Origin: Magnetococcales bacterium
Lineage (GTDB): Bacteria; Pseudomonadota; Magnetococcia; Magnetococcales; UBA8363
Length of the DNA: 50,918 nt
Assembly (NCBI GenBank): GCA_015228815.1
Contig: JADGCV010000031.1
Span: 1-50,918, forward strand
Direction: 5' to 3'
The position numbers were made by a program, and so were the translations under genes. The number at the start of each line of letters is the position of its first letter. Positions within the stretch are counted from its first letter, which is position 1. The notes beneath the pieces were generated by a model. That model worked only from the letters and a program-made list of their open reading frames with translations. It was not told the origin of the DNA and searched no databases. Positions 17,528-25,422 of the stretch are shown one piece after another.

Positions 17528-18688
17528 GTGATCTATCTGGACCATAACGCCACCACCGCCATCCGTCCCCAGGCGCTGGCGGCGATGATGCCGTTCCTGG
17601 AGCGGCAGACGGGAAATCCCGCCTCGGTCCATGGTTTTGGCCGTGCCGCCCGGCAGGGACTGGATCAGGCGCGGCAGCGGATCGGGTCTTATTTCGGGGT
17701 TCACGACAGCCTGGTCTGTTTTACCGGCGGCGCCACCGAGGCCAACAATCTGGCCATTTCCGGGATCGCCGCAATGCGCGACCGGCCTGGGCATGTCGTC
17801 ACGAGCGCCATCGAACATCCCTCGGTCCTGGAGGCGGTCGAGAATCTTGGGTCGCACGGACATGAAGTCACCGTGCTCGAAGTCGATGCCTCGGGGCGCG
17901 TTTCCGTGGAACACCTTGAACGGCATTTGCGCGCTGATACCTTCCTTGTCTCCATCATGATGGCCAACAACGAGACGGGGGTGGTGCAACCCTTCGCCGA
18001 AATCGGACGACTGTGCCGCGAACGGGGCATTTTGTTTCATCTGGACGCGGTTCAGGGGGTGGGGCGCATTTCCTGGTTCGGGGAACGGGGGGGGCGTATG
18101 CCTGCCGACATGGTATCGGTTTCGGCCCATAAACTGGGGGGGCCCCAGGGGGTCGGGGCGCTGATCCTGGAACGGTCCTTGCCGTTGAAACCCTTGTTGT
18201 TGGGGGGGGGACAGGAACGGGGACGGCGTGCCGGCACCCAGAATCTTCCGGGGATCGTTGGTTTCGGGACGGCCATCCAATGGTTGTCCGAACATCAGGA
18301 GGAGGAACTCGGGGCCATGGCCCGATTGCGCGATCACCTGGAGGAACGCTTGCTGGACGGGGTCCCGGGATTGGTGGTCTTTGGCCGGGAGGTGTTGCGC
18401 ATTCCCAATACGTCCATGGTGGGAATCGAGGGAATTCATGGTGAAACCCTGGTGATGAACCTGGATCTGGCGGGGTTTGCGATCAGTTCGGGGTCGGCAT
18501 GTACTTCGGGACGGGGAACGGGATCCCATGTGCTTGCCGCCATGGGGGTGCCGGAAGGGTTGGCGTTGGCGGCGGTGCGTATCAGTGTCGGTTGGAATAC
18601 CCGGATGCTGGAGTTGGAGCGATTCATTCAGCAATTCATACACATCCTTGCCAGGCTTCGCGGGGGGACCGGTACGAGGAGCAGCTGA
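17528..18688 (+). CDS. Cysteine desulfurase, NifS/IscS-like paralogue
   Basis: A PLP-dependent class V aminotransferase fold enzyme of 386 residues. YLDHNATTAIRPQAL starts the fold, GGATEANNLAI binds the cofactor phosphate, HLDAVQGVG stacks on PLP, SAHKLGGPQG carries the Schiff-base Lys, and SSGSACTSG contains the persulfide Cys on its mobile loop. It is diverged from the next gene, lacks the WAQH end and looks closer to NifS/group I relatives. It lies 9 bp after iscR and 45 bp before iscS. Two desulfurases in a row in an isc operon is unusual; this copy may serve a different acceptor, such as thiolation or a specialised cluster system. Confidence 0.9.
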   Translation: MIYLDHNATTAIRPQALAAMMPFLERQTGNPASVHGFGRAARQGLDQARQRIGSYFGVHDSLVCFTGGATEANNLAISGIAAMRDRPGHVVTSAIEHPSVLEAVENLGSHGHEVTVLEVDASGRVSVEHLERHLRADTFLVSIMMANNETGVVQPFAEIGRLCRERGILFHLDAVQGVGRISWFGERGGRMPADMVSVSAHKLGGPQGVGALILERSLPLKPLLLGGGQERGRRAGTQNLPGIVGFGTAIQWLSEHQEEELGAMARLRDHLEERLLDGVPGLVVFGREVLRIPNTSMVGIEGIHGETLVMNLDLAGFAISSGSACTSGRGTGSHVLAAMGVPEGLALAAVRISVGWNTRMLELERFIQQFIHILARLRGGTGTRSS

Positions 18689-18733
18689 TTTCGCGGCGGG
18701 CCGAAGGCGACTGGAACGTTCAAGGTAAAACTC

Positions 18734-19945
18734 ATGAAACTTCCCATCTATATGGATTATCAGGCCACCACCCCCGTCGATCCACGGGTCCTGGAGGTGA
18801 TGATTCCCTGGTTTACCGAGCGGTTCGGCAACCCCGCTTCGCGTTCCCATCCTTTTGGCTGGGAAGCGGAACAGGCGGTCGAGTCGGCCCGCGGCGAGGT
18901 GGCCCGTTTGATCGGCGCCGACCCGCGCGAAATCGTTTTCACCTCCGGGGCGACCGAATCCAACAACATTGCCATTCTTGGCATCGCCCGGTTTCACAAA
19001 TCCCGGGGCAACCAGATTATCACGACCACCATCGAACACAAATCGGTGCTGGATGCCTGTCGCCATCTGGAATCGGAGGGGTTCGAAGTCACCTACCTTC
19101 CGGTCGATGCCAACGGACGCCTGGATCCGGACCGGCTGGCCGCGGCCATCGGAGAACGGACCATCCTGGTCTCGGTCATGGCCGCCAACAACGAAATCGG
19201 TGTCCTCCAACCCCTGGAGGCCATTGGGGCCGTGTGCCGCAAACGGCAGGTTCATTTCCATACCGATGCCGCCCAGGGGGTGGGCAAGATTCCCATGGAT
19301 GTTTCCGCCCTCAATCTTGATCTGATGTCGATCTCCGGCCACAAGATCTACGCTCCCAAGGGAATCGGCGCCCTGTACGTCCGGCGTCGTCCCCGTGTTC
19401 GATTGCAGGCGGTGATGTTCGGTGGCGGTCACGAACGCGGCCTGCGTTCGGGAACCCTGCCGACGCCCCTGATCGTCGGCCTGGGGGCCGCGTGTGACCT
19501 GTGTTCCCGGGAGATGACCGACGAAAACGCCCGCATCACCGCCCTGCGCCAGCGTATGGCGGACGGGATCATGAGCCGGTTGACCCATGTCGTCCTCAAC
19601 GGGGATCCGGTCCATCGTCTGGCGGGCAATCTGAACATTTCCTTCGCCTATGTCGAAGGGGAATCCCTGATGATGGCAATCAAGGACATCGCCGTTTCCT
19701 CGGGATCGGCCTGCACTTCCGCCTCCCTGGAACCTTCCTATGTCCTGCGCGCCCTGGGGGTCAACGAGGAGTTGGCCCATACCTCCATCCGTTTTGGCCT
19801 GGGACGCTTCACCACCGGGGAAGAGGTCGATCATGCGGTACGGGTCGTGGTCGAGGCTGTCACCAGACTCAGGGAAATGTCTCCCTTGTGGGAGATGGTC
19901 CAGGAGGGGATCGATCTTGATTCCGTCCGCTGGGCGCAACATTGA
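18734..19945 (+). CDS. iscS: Cysteine desulfurase IscS
   Basis: It takes sulfur from cysteine and passes it as persulfide to IscU. The 403 residues show [41 protein letters not shown], the PLP Lys in [10 protein letters not shown], and the persulfide Cys in [14 protein letters not shown]. The ending [10 protein letters not shown] is the hallmark tail of housekeeping IscS, which contacts IscU. Length equals E. coli IscS. This is the canonical member of the pair; the gene before it is the extra one. A 132-bp gap with a strong hairpin separates it from iscU. Confidence 0.95.
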   Translation: MKLPIYMDYQATTPVDPRVLEVMIPWFTERFGNPASRSHPFGWEAEQAVESARGEVARLIGADPREIVFTSGATESNNIAILGIARFHKSRGNQIITTTIEHKSVLDACRHLESEGFEVTYLPVDANGRLDPDRLAAAIGERTILVSVMAANNEIGVLQPLEAIGAVCRKRQVHFHTDAAQGVGKIPMDVSALNLDLMSISGHKIYAPKGIGALYVRRRPRVRLQAVMFGGGHERGLRSGTLPTPLIVGLGAACDLCSREMTDENARITALRQRMADGIMSRLTHVVLNGDPVHRLAGNLNISFAYVEGESLMMAIKDIAVSSGSACTSASLEPSYVLRALGVNEELAHTSIRFGLGRFTTGEEVDHAVRVVVEAVTRLREMSPLWEMVQEGIDLDSVRWAQH

Positions 19946-19951
19946 CGGGAC

Positions 19952-20004
19952 ACGGTATGTTCCCGGGAGTGCCCGCGGGAGGGAACGTTCGCTGGGGGAA
20001 CCGT
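19952..20004 (+). other. Intercistronic hairpin between iscS and iscU
   Basis: In the 132-bp gap, ACGGT (19952-19956) pairs with ACCGT (20000-20004), and GTTCCC (19959-19964) pairs with GGGAAC (19981-19986). All other gaps in this operon are shorter or overlapping. The structure could be an RNA processing or partial termination point that sets the ratio of desulfurase to scaffold. Confidence 0.4.
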
Positions 20005-20077
20005 CGCCAACAGACAGGGTCCAAGGGATCGATGGAACCTGGTTGGAAGTTCAACTGAACTCATGGAAGGAACGATC

Positions 20078-20476
20078 ATGGCTTATAATGACAAGGTGCT
20101 GGAACACTACGAAAAACCGAGAAATGTCGGCAGCATGGACAAGAACGACCTTCATGTCGGAACCGGCATGGTGGGGGCCCCGGCATGCGGCGATGTGATG
20201 AAACTTCAAATCCGGGTCAACGATGAAGGGATCATCGATGATGCCAAATTCAAGACCTTTGGTTGCGGTTCGGCCATCGCCTCCTCCTCACTGGTGACCG
20301 AATGGATCAAGGGCAAGACCATCGACCAGGCCTTGTCGATCAAGAACAAGGACATCGCCGAGGAATTGGCCCTTCCGCCCGTCAAGATCCATTGTTCGGT
20401 ACTGGCGGAGGATGCCATTCGTTCGGCGGTCGATGATTATCGCAAAAAACAAAAAGAGGTGGTCCATGGACGCTAG
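20078..20476 (+). CDS. iscU: Fe-S cluster scaffold IscU
   Basis: The scaffold on which IscS-derived sulfur and iron are assembled into [2Fe-2S] clusters. Three cluster ligands are visible in GAPACGDVM, FGCGSAIASSS and KIHCSVLAEDAI, plus the conserved Asp after the first Cys. LPPVKIHC contains the LPPVK motif recognised by HscA. It has 132 residues, normal for IscU. AAGGA precedes ATG 20078 at good spacing; a further in-frame ATG 15 bases upstream is less likely. Its end overlaps iscA by 11 bp. Confidence 0.96.
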   Translation: MAYNDKVLEHYEKPRNVGSMDKNDLHVGTGMVGAPACGDVMKLQIRVNDEGIIDDAKFKTFGCGSAIASSSLVTEWIKGKTIDQALSIKNKDIAEELALPPVKIHCSVLAEDAIRSAVDDYRKKQKEVVHGR

Positions 20477-20801
20477 GGGAATTTCCCTGACGGAAAAGGC
20501 GGCATCCAAGGTTCGGGAGATGTTACAGCGTCGGGGAACTCCCGATTCGGCCATACGGATCGGCGTGACCACGGCGGGATGTTCGGGCATGTCCTACAAA
20601 CTTGAATATGCCGATGCCCTCGACGAGGGGGATCATGTGTTTGAACAGCATGGCATCCGGGTGGTGGTGGATGGCAAGTCGCTCCTGGTCATGGATGGAA
20701 TACAGATGGATTATGTCACCGAACAGTTCAAGTCAGGGTTTCGCTTTGCCAATCCAAGGGAGAAGGAACGCTGTGGTTGCGGCGAATCGTTCAAGATTTG
20801 A
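20466..20801 (+). CDS. iscA: A-type Fe-S carrier protein IscA
   Basis: A 111-residue HesB/IscA protein that carries clusters from IscU to apo-targets. The three ligand cysteines are present: VTTAGCSGMSYKLEY and the C-terminal ERCGCGESF (CxC). ISLTEKAASKVREML is the usual N-terminal helix. The start ATG lies inside the end of iscU with AGAGGTGG just before it, indicating translational coupling. hscB follows 30 bp later. Confidence 0.95.
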   Translation: MDARGISLTEKAASKVREMLQRRGTPDSAIRIGVTTAGCSGMSYKLEYADALDEGDHVFEQHGIRVVVDGKSLLVMDGIQMDYVTEQFKSGFRFANPREKERCGCGESFKI

Positions 20802-20831
20802 CGGGATGGACCATTGGATGGGATTGAGCTT

Positions 20832-21476
20832 ATGAACCGGATGGGGACGTGTTGGTCCTGCCGTGGCGGTGTGACGGCGGATGCTTTTTTTTGTCCAACC
20901 TGCCGTGTGATTCAACCACCCGATCCACGGATGGATCATTTTTCCTGTTTTGGCCTGGCACCGGGGTTCGACATCGACCTGGCGGCCTTGGAAACGGAGT
21001 ATCGGGAGCGGCAGCGACAATTTCATCCCGATCTGTTCGTTGCCCGCGGGGCGGCGGAACGGCGGTATTCGATGGAACATGCGACCCGATTGAACGAAGG
21101 GTATCGCATTCTGCGCGATCCGTTGCGCCGTGGGGAATATCTGTTGCGTGTCACCCGATTTCGAAGCGAGACTCCGGAGAATGTCGCTCCGACCGATCCG
21201 TCATTTCTCGGAGCGATGATGGAATGGCGCGAGGAATTGGCGGAGGTCGATCCGGGAGCTTCCGATGCGCCGGTCGTACTGGAACGGTTGCGGCGGCGGG
21301 TGGAGGAGGCATCACGAGGGGAGGTCGAGGGGTTGGCGGGGTGTTTTTCGGCATGGTTTTCCGGGGGGGATCGAAACAACCTTGAAATGGCGGGGCAAGG
21401 AATCGATCGCTTGCGTTATTTCAATCGGTTTCTGGAGGAGGTGGATCGCAGGGAAGAGACGATCCTGGCAAGGTGA
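20832..21476 (+). CDS. hscB: J-type co-chaperone HscB with N-terminal zinc ribbon
   Basis: The J-protein partner of HscA that delivers IscU to it. The J domain spans ~40-105, with FHPDLF carrying the HPD triad that stimulates HscA ATPase and the DHFSCFGL start typical of HscB. The C-terminal three-helix domain (ASDAPVVLERLRRRVEEA, LRYFNRFLEEVDRREE) binds IscU. Unusually there is a zinc-ribbon-like front end, GTCWSCRGG and FFCPTCRV (CxxC...CxxC, ~residues 6-30), as in mitochondrial HSC20/HSCB; E. coli HscB lacks it. I start at ATG 20832; a TTG at 20814 and an ATG at 20841 are alternatives, none with a strong ribosome binding site. Confidence 0.92.
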   Translation: MNRMGTCWSCRGGVTADAFFCPTCRVIQPPDPRMDHFSCFGLAPGFDIDLAALETEYRERQRQFHPDLFVARGAAERRYSMEHATRLNEGYRILRDPLRRGEYLLRVTRFRSETPENVAPTDPSFLGAMMEWREELAEVDPGASDAPVVLERLRRRVEEASRGEVEGLAGCFSAWFSGGDRNNLEMAGQGIDRLRYFNRFLEEVDRREETILAR

Positions 21477-21538
21477 TCACATCTTGCTGTCGCGGAAAAT
21501 TTCCAGGTTGTACGAACAGATTTCCAGGATGATGCGTC

Positions 21539-23425
21539 ATGTCGCTGTTGATGGATATAGCCGAACCGGGACAATCGTTACGTCCCCATGAAACCCGTCC
21601 CGAGGATCGAAAACGGGTGGTGGGCATCGATCTTGGGACCACTTTTTCCCTGGTAGCCGCGGTCGATCCGAATGGAACGCCGGTCTGCATCCCCGATGAA
21701 GCGGGGCGGGTGGCGCTTCCTTCGGTGGTGTGTTATTCCCCCGAGGGACCGGTGTGGGTCGGCGACCTGGCGGTGACGGAGGGGATGCGTCATCCCGCCG
21801 ATACCATTGCCTCGGTCAAGCGGATGATGGGGCGCGGTCTTGCCGACCTGGAACGCCTCGGGCAACGGACCGTTTTCGGCGTGGAAGCGGGTGAAGGGGG
21901 AATGGTTCGGATCATCACGAGCGGGCAGAGGGTTTCTCCGGTCGAAGTGTCGGCAAACATTTTGTCCTCGTTGTCGCGCCGGGCCGAGGAGGCACTGGGA
22001 GGACCACTCCATGGAGCGGTGATCACGGTACCGGCTTATTTCGATGATGCCCAACGGCAGGCAACCAAGGATGCGGGCCGTCTGGCGGGTTTGGAAGTGC
22101 TGCGTCTGGTCAACGAGCCGACCGCAGCGGCCTTGGCCTACGGCCTGGATCGGGGGCGCGAAGGGCTTTATGCCATCTACGATCTGGGGGGCGGAACCTT
22201 CGATATTTCCATCCTGCGCTTGACGCGCGGGGTGTTCCAGGTGATGGCGACCGGAGGTGATTCGGCCCTGGGGGGCGATGATTTCGATCATCGCCTGAGT
22301 GAATTTTTTCTCAAGGAGATGGACTGCGCCGATCCCCCGGTCGCGCTGTTGCAGCAGTGTCGCCGGGTCGCCCGTCAGACCAAGGAACGGTTGAGCCGGG
22401 AGGATTCATGCCCGGTCACCATCGATCTGCCCGAAGGGGGAATCTTTTCGATCCGGGTGACCCGGGAGCAGTTCGAGGGGATGATCGCCGACCTGGTGCG
22501 GGCGACCGGGATTCCCTGTCGCCGGGCCTTGAAGGATGCCGCGGTTGGTGCCATGGATCTTCAGGGGGTGGTCCTGGTCGGCGGTTCGACCCGGATTCCC
22601 ATGGTGCGGCGTTTCGTGGCGGAGGTGTTTGGGCGGGAGCCGTTGTCCGATCTTGATCCCGACCAGGTGGTGGCGTTGGGGGCGGCGCTCCAGGCGGAAC
22701 AGTTGTCGGGCAACGCCCGGGACGGCATGTTGCTGCTCGATGTGACCCCACTGTCATTGGGGATCGAAACGATGGGAGAACTGGTGGAAAAAGTGATCCC
22801 ACGCAACGCCCCCGTGCCGACCGCCCGTTCCCAGGATTTTACCACCTTCAAGGACGGGCAGACCGCGATGGCGATCCATGTGGTTCAGGGGGAGCGGGAA
22901 CTGGTGCGTGATTGTCGATCCCTGGCCCGGTTCGAACTCCGTGGGATTCCTCCAATGACGGCGGGGGCGGCACGGATTCGGGTGACCTTCCAGGTGGATG
23001 CCGATGGACTTCTGACGGTGGCTGCCGAAGAGCAGACGACGGGGGTGCGACAATCGGTGGTGGTCAAACCTTCCTATGGTCTGGGGGATGAAGAGATCGA
23101 GCGGATGTTGCGCGAGGCCATGGTGCATGGGGAAGAAGATTGGCGGCAACGGCTGTTGAACGAGGCGCGGGTCGAGGCCGAACGGGTCCTCGCGGCGGCA
23201 GGGGCGGCGCTCGGAGCGGATGGCGATCTTTTGAGCGAGGAAGAGATCAAGCGGGTCAAGAAGGTGATGCTGGCCCTGTGGGAGGTGTCCCGTTCCGAGG
23301 ACCACGAAGCGATCGACCGGGCGCGGGAAACCTTGGACCGGGAGACGGTCTTCTTTGCCGAACGGCGGATGGATCGCAGTGTGCGCAAGGTGATGACGGG
23401 ACGTAAGGTCGAGGAATTTCAATAG
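21539..23425 (+). CDS. hscA: Fe-S assembly Hsp70 chaperone HscA
   Basis: This specialised Hsp70 drives cluster release from IscU. The 628-residue protein has the actin-like ATPase: [14 protein letters not shown] (phosphate 1), [14 protein letters not shown] (phosphate 2) and [17 protein letters not shown] (adenosine). [14 protein letters not shown] and [15 protein letters not shown] precede the substrate-binding domain and lid. Length matches HscA (about 616-620) rather than DnaK, and there is no DnaK-type acidic tail. It lies between hscB and fdx, the standard order. The start has AGGATG upstream; a 62-bp gap separates it from hscB. Confidence 0.95.
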   Translation: MSLLMDIAEPGQSLRPHETRPEDRKRVVGIDLGTTFSLVAAVDPNGTPVCIPDEAGRVALPSVVCYSPEGPVWVGDLAVTEGMRHPADTIASVKRMMGRGLADLERLGQRTVFGVEAGEGGMVRIITSGQRVSPVEVSANILSSLSRRAEEALGGPLHGAVITVPAYFDDAQRQATKDAGRLAGLEVLRLVNEPTAAALAYGLDRGREGLYAIYDLGGGTFDISILRLTRGVFQVMATGGDSALGGDDFDHRLSEFFLKEMDCADPPVALLQQCRRVARQTKERLSREDSCPVTIDLPEGGIFSIRVTREQFEGMIADLVRATGIPCRRALKDAAVGAMDLQGVVLVGGSTRIPMVRRFVAEVFGREPLSDLDPDQVVALGAALQAEQLSGNARDGMLLLDVTPLSLGIETMGELVEKVIPRNAPVPTARSQDFTTFKDGQTAMAIHVVQGERELVRDCRSLARFELRGIPPMTAGAARIRVTFQVDADGLLTVAAEEQTTGVRQSVVVKPSYGLGDEEIERMLREAMVHGEEDWRQRLLNEARVEAERVLAAAGAALGADGDLLSEEEIKRVKKVMLALWEVSRSEDHEAIDRARETLDRETVFFAERRMDRSVRKVMTGRKVEEFQ

Positions 23426-23508
23426 GTTTTTCATATGGTGAAACGAATGGTCCGGAACGGGGTTTTCGGCCCGCCAGTCCACGTCGAGCACCAGGGGAGG
23501 ATGAATCG

Positions 23509-23850
23509 ATGCCGCGGATCACTTTTCTACCGATGAATCGGACCGTGGAAGTGGCGGTGGGAACGACGGTGCTGGAAGCGGCCCATGAACATGACATTCC
23601 CCTCGAAGGGGCATGCGAAGGTTCCCTGGCCTGTTCCACCTGCCATGTCATCGTTTCCGACTCATGGTATTCCCGCCTCGATTCCGCAGGGGAGGAGGAG
23701 GAGGACATGCTGGATCGGGCTTTTGGCCTGACCCCGACCAGTCGCCTGGGTTGTCAGTTGGAAATCACCGACCGCCTTGACGGACTGGAGGTAAAAATTC
23801 CGGAATATTCGGTCAATATCAGCGTCGATAAAAAAAGGGGGGGATCATGA
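23509..23850 (+). CDS. fdx: ISC-type [2Fe-2S] ferredoxin
   Basis: Adrenodoxin-like ferredoxin of 113 residues that donates electrons to cluster assembly. The ligand loop is GACEGSLACSTCHVIV (CxxxxxCxxC), with the fourth Cys in SRLGCQLEIT. The acidic segment AGEEEEDMLDRAFGLT is the partner-binding face typical of this type. GGGGAGGATG precedes the ATG. The stop overlaps the iscX start by 4 bp. The Lys-rich end (DKKRGGS) is a little longer than in E. coli Fdx. Confidence 0.95.
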   Translation: MPRITFLPMNRTVEVAVGTTVLEAAHEHDIPLEGACEGSLACSTCHVIVSDSWYSRLDSAGEEEEDMLDRAFGLTPTSRLGCQLEITDRLDGLEVKIPEYSVNISVDKKRGGS

Positions 23851-24041
23851 AATGGACCGATGTTCAGGAAATCGGGATGGCATTGGCTGATTCCATGCCA
23901 GAGGTGGACCCGATCGAGGTCCGTTTTACCGATCTTTTGGCATGGGTGATGGCCCTGCCGGGGTTCGAGGATGATGAAAAGCGGTGCAACGAAAAAATCC
24001 TGGAGGCAATCCAGCAGGTGTGGCTTGCGGAACAGGATTGA
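23847..24041 (+). CDS. iscX: IscX (YfhJ) iron-binding adaptor
   Basis: A 64-residue acidic protein matching IscX: MKWTDVQEIGMALADSMPEV, then PIEVRFTDLLAWVMALPGFE and a C-terminal NEKILEAIQQVWLAEQD. IscX binds iron and IscS and tunes the rate of cluster assembly. Its Asp/Glu-rich surface is intact. It is the last gene of the operon, overlapping fdx by ATGA, and converges on an Rpn nuclease gene 100 bp away. Confidence 0.95.
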   Translation: MKWTDVQEIGMALADSMPEVDPIEVRFTDLLAWVMALPGFEDDEKRCNEKILEAIQQVWLAEQD

Positions 24042-24144
24042 TAAAGATCAGGTCCGCGATTCCCTGTCGGGCAACGATGCACGTTCCAGGCGTGCCGGGC
24101 CATTTCATGTTTTCGTAGGTGACTTCCCTGATCGCAAGGACAGC

Positions 24145-25095
24145 CTACCGAAAAACATCGGGTATGGATTCGGCAAACAGAATATTCTCGCTCCAGCTTT
24201 CGATCAGTGAAGGTTCGGCAGTCGCCACCTTGGTCGCAACCCACTCGGGAATGGAACCGAAGCGACGTCGCAAAAGGCGTAGGAACAGGGCTGCTTCGCC
24301 TTCTTTCCGTCCCCGTTTTTCACCGATTTGCTCTCCTTCCTTCAGGCCTTCCTTCAGGCCTTCCTTCAGGCCTTCCTCCAGGCCTTCCTTCCGGGCCAGT
24401 TCCACCCGTCCACGGGCGTCGGTGATGGCCATGCCGGCTTTGTCGTAGAGGTCCAGTTCCTCCCTGGTCATATTGGCCACCATGGCCTTTTCGAAGGCAT
24501 GTTTGAAAGGGGGTAGGTCCAGTTGACTGGGGATTTGATCCAGGGTTTCGGCGTAGCGGATGAAGTAGATCCATTTTTCCATGATGGAGTCGCATAAGTC
24601 CAGAGTTTTACTGAACTTGGGTAGTTCTATGAAATAATAGATAATATCGTCGAGATAGGTGTTCCCGGTGATGGTTTCATGGGATACATGGCGGGAAACG
24701 CAGTGGTTGAAATCGGGAAAAGTGGTGAAATCGGTGATGGTGACAGCGACGATCTGGTTCAGGTCGGGATAATGCTCCCCCTTGGCGATTTGTTGGGTGT
24801 AGGCCTTGGCGCTGTTGTATTGGATTCGTTTCAGGAAGCCGTCCACCTTCTCGATTTGCATTTCAACGATGTAGGAAATGCCGCGAAGGTCGGTGCAGCG
24901 GACATCGAGTATGGAAGATTTGAGTTCCTTGATGCGTGGGGCCAGGAAAGGATCGAGAATGGTCAGTTCGGCGATGCGCCGGTCTCCCTCCAGTTCGAGG
25001 AGACTCTCCAGGAAACTGGTTGGAATATCCTTGGCGTCCTCGCTGCCGAAGATTTTTTTGAAGGCAAAGTCGATGCGCGGATCGATGAATTTCAT
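24145..25095 (-). CDS. Rpn/PD-(D/E)XK nuclease family transposase-like protein
   Basis: The product is a 316-residue member of the PDDEXK_2/TIGR01784 group. It begins MKFIDPRIDFAFKKIFGSED, has LDVRCTDLRGISYIVEMQI as the nuclease core (D...ExQ, ~residues 62-82), and ends with SIPEWVATKVATAEPSLIES and a helical tail. Between ~230 and 255 lies LEEGLKEGLKEGLKEGEQ, coded by tandem 12-bp units. Such proteins cause RecA-independent recombination and are often found in many copies. It differs from the one at 3280-4233 (different core and tail), so it is not a recent duplicate. It lies tail to tail with iscX. Confidence 0.85.
   Translation of the reverse strand: MKFIDPRIDFAFKKIFGSEDAKDIPTSFLESLLELEGDRRIAELTILDPFLAPRIKELKSSILDVRCTDLRGISYIVEMQIEKVDGFLKRIQYNSAKAYTQQIAKGEHYPDLNQIVAVTITDFTTFPDFNHCVSRHVSHETITGNTYLDDIIYYFIELPKFSKTLDLCDSIMEKWIYFIRYAETLDQIPSQLDLPPFKHAFEKAMVANMTREELDLYDKAGMAITDARGRVELARKEGLEEGLKEGLKEGLKEGEQIGEKRGRKEGEAALFLRLLRRRFGSIPEWVATKVATAEPSLIESWSENILFAESIPDVFR
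24335..24388. repeat. 12-bp tandem repeat inside the Rpn gene
   Basis: The unit CTTCCTTCAGGC occurs about four times, the last with one change (CCTCCAGG). It encodes EGLK repeats in the linker of the minus-strand protein. The unit length is a multiple of three, so copy-number changes keep the frame and simply alter linker length. Confidence 0.8.
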
Positions 25096-25422
25096 GGCAG
25101 TGTCTCGGGGTCAAATCCATGCGTGTTTTTGATCATTACCGGTAAAAAACGGCGCGTCACCACTTTAGTTCAGGCATCGGTGCCGTGGCGTCCCTTCAGG
25201 GCATTCTCTTTCAAGGATATGATAGCGCATTCCTGGCCGGAAATACCAATGCGCGAAAGATAAAGCGATCTTTCCGTCGTTTGCATCCCTTGCCGAGAAC
25301 AGCGTGAAAATGTAAACGATAGGAGGTGGCCATGCCATGTGACATGGATCGTGACGCCGAACCAGGATATCGCCAGGATATTTGTTTGATGCCGTCAGGT
25401 TTGAGGCCGGTCAGGAGAATGT
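25096..25422. other. Intergenic region, no gene seen
   Basis: This stretch holds the promoters of the divergent Rpn nuclease and Hsp70-like genes. A plus-strand frame opening at 25326 overlaps the start of the large gene in another phase and lacks a recognisable domain. I see no hairpin or repeat of note. Confidence 0.4.

Noticed and set aside
17348-19942. 864-codon open frame antisense to the two desulfurase genes
   Set aside because: No recognisable domain; it exists because GC-ending codons of the plus-strand genes leave few stops on the other strand.
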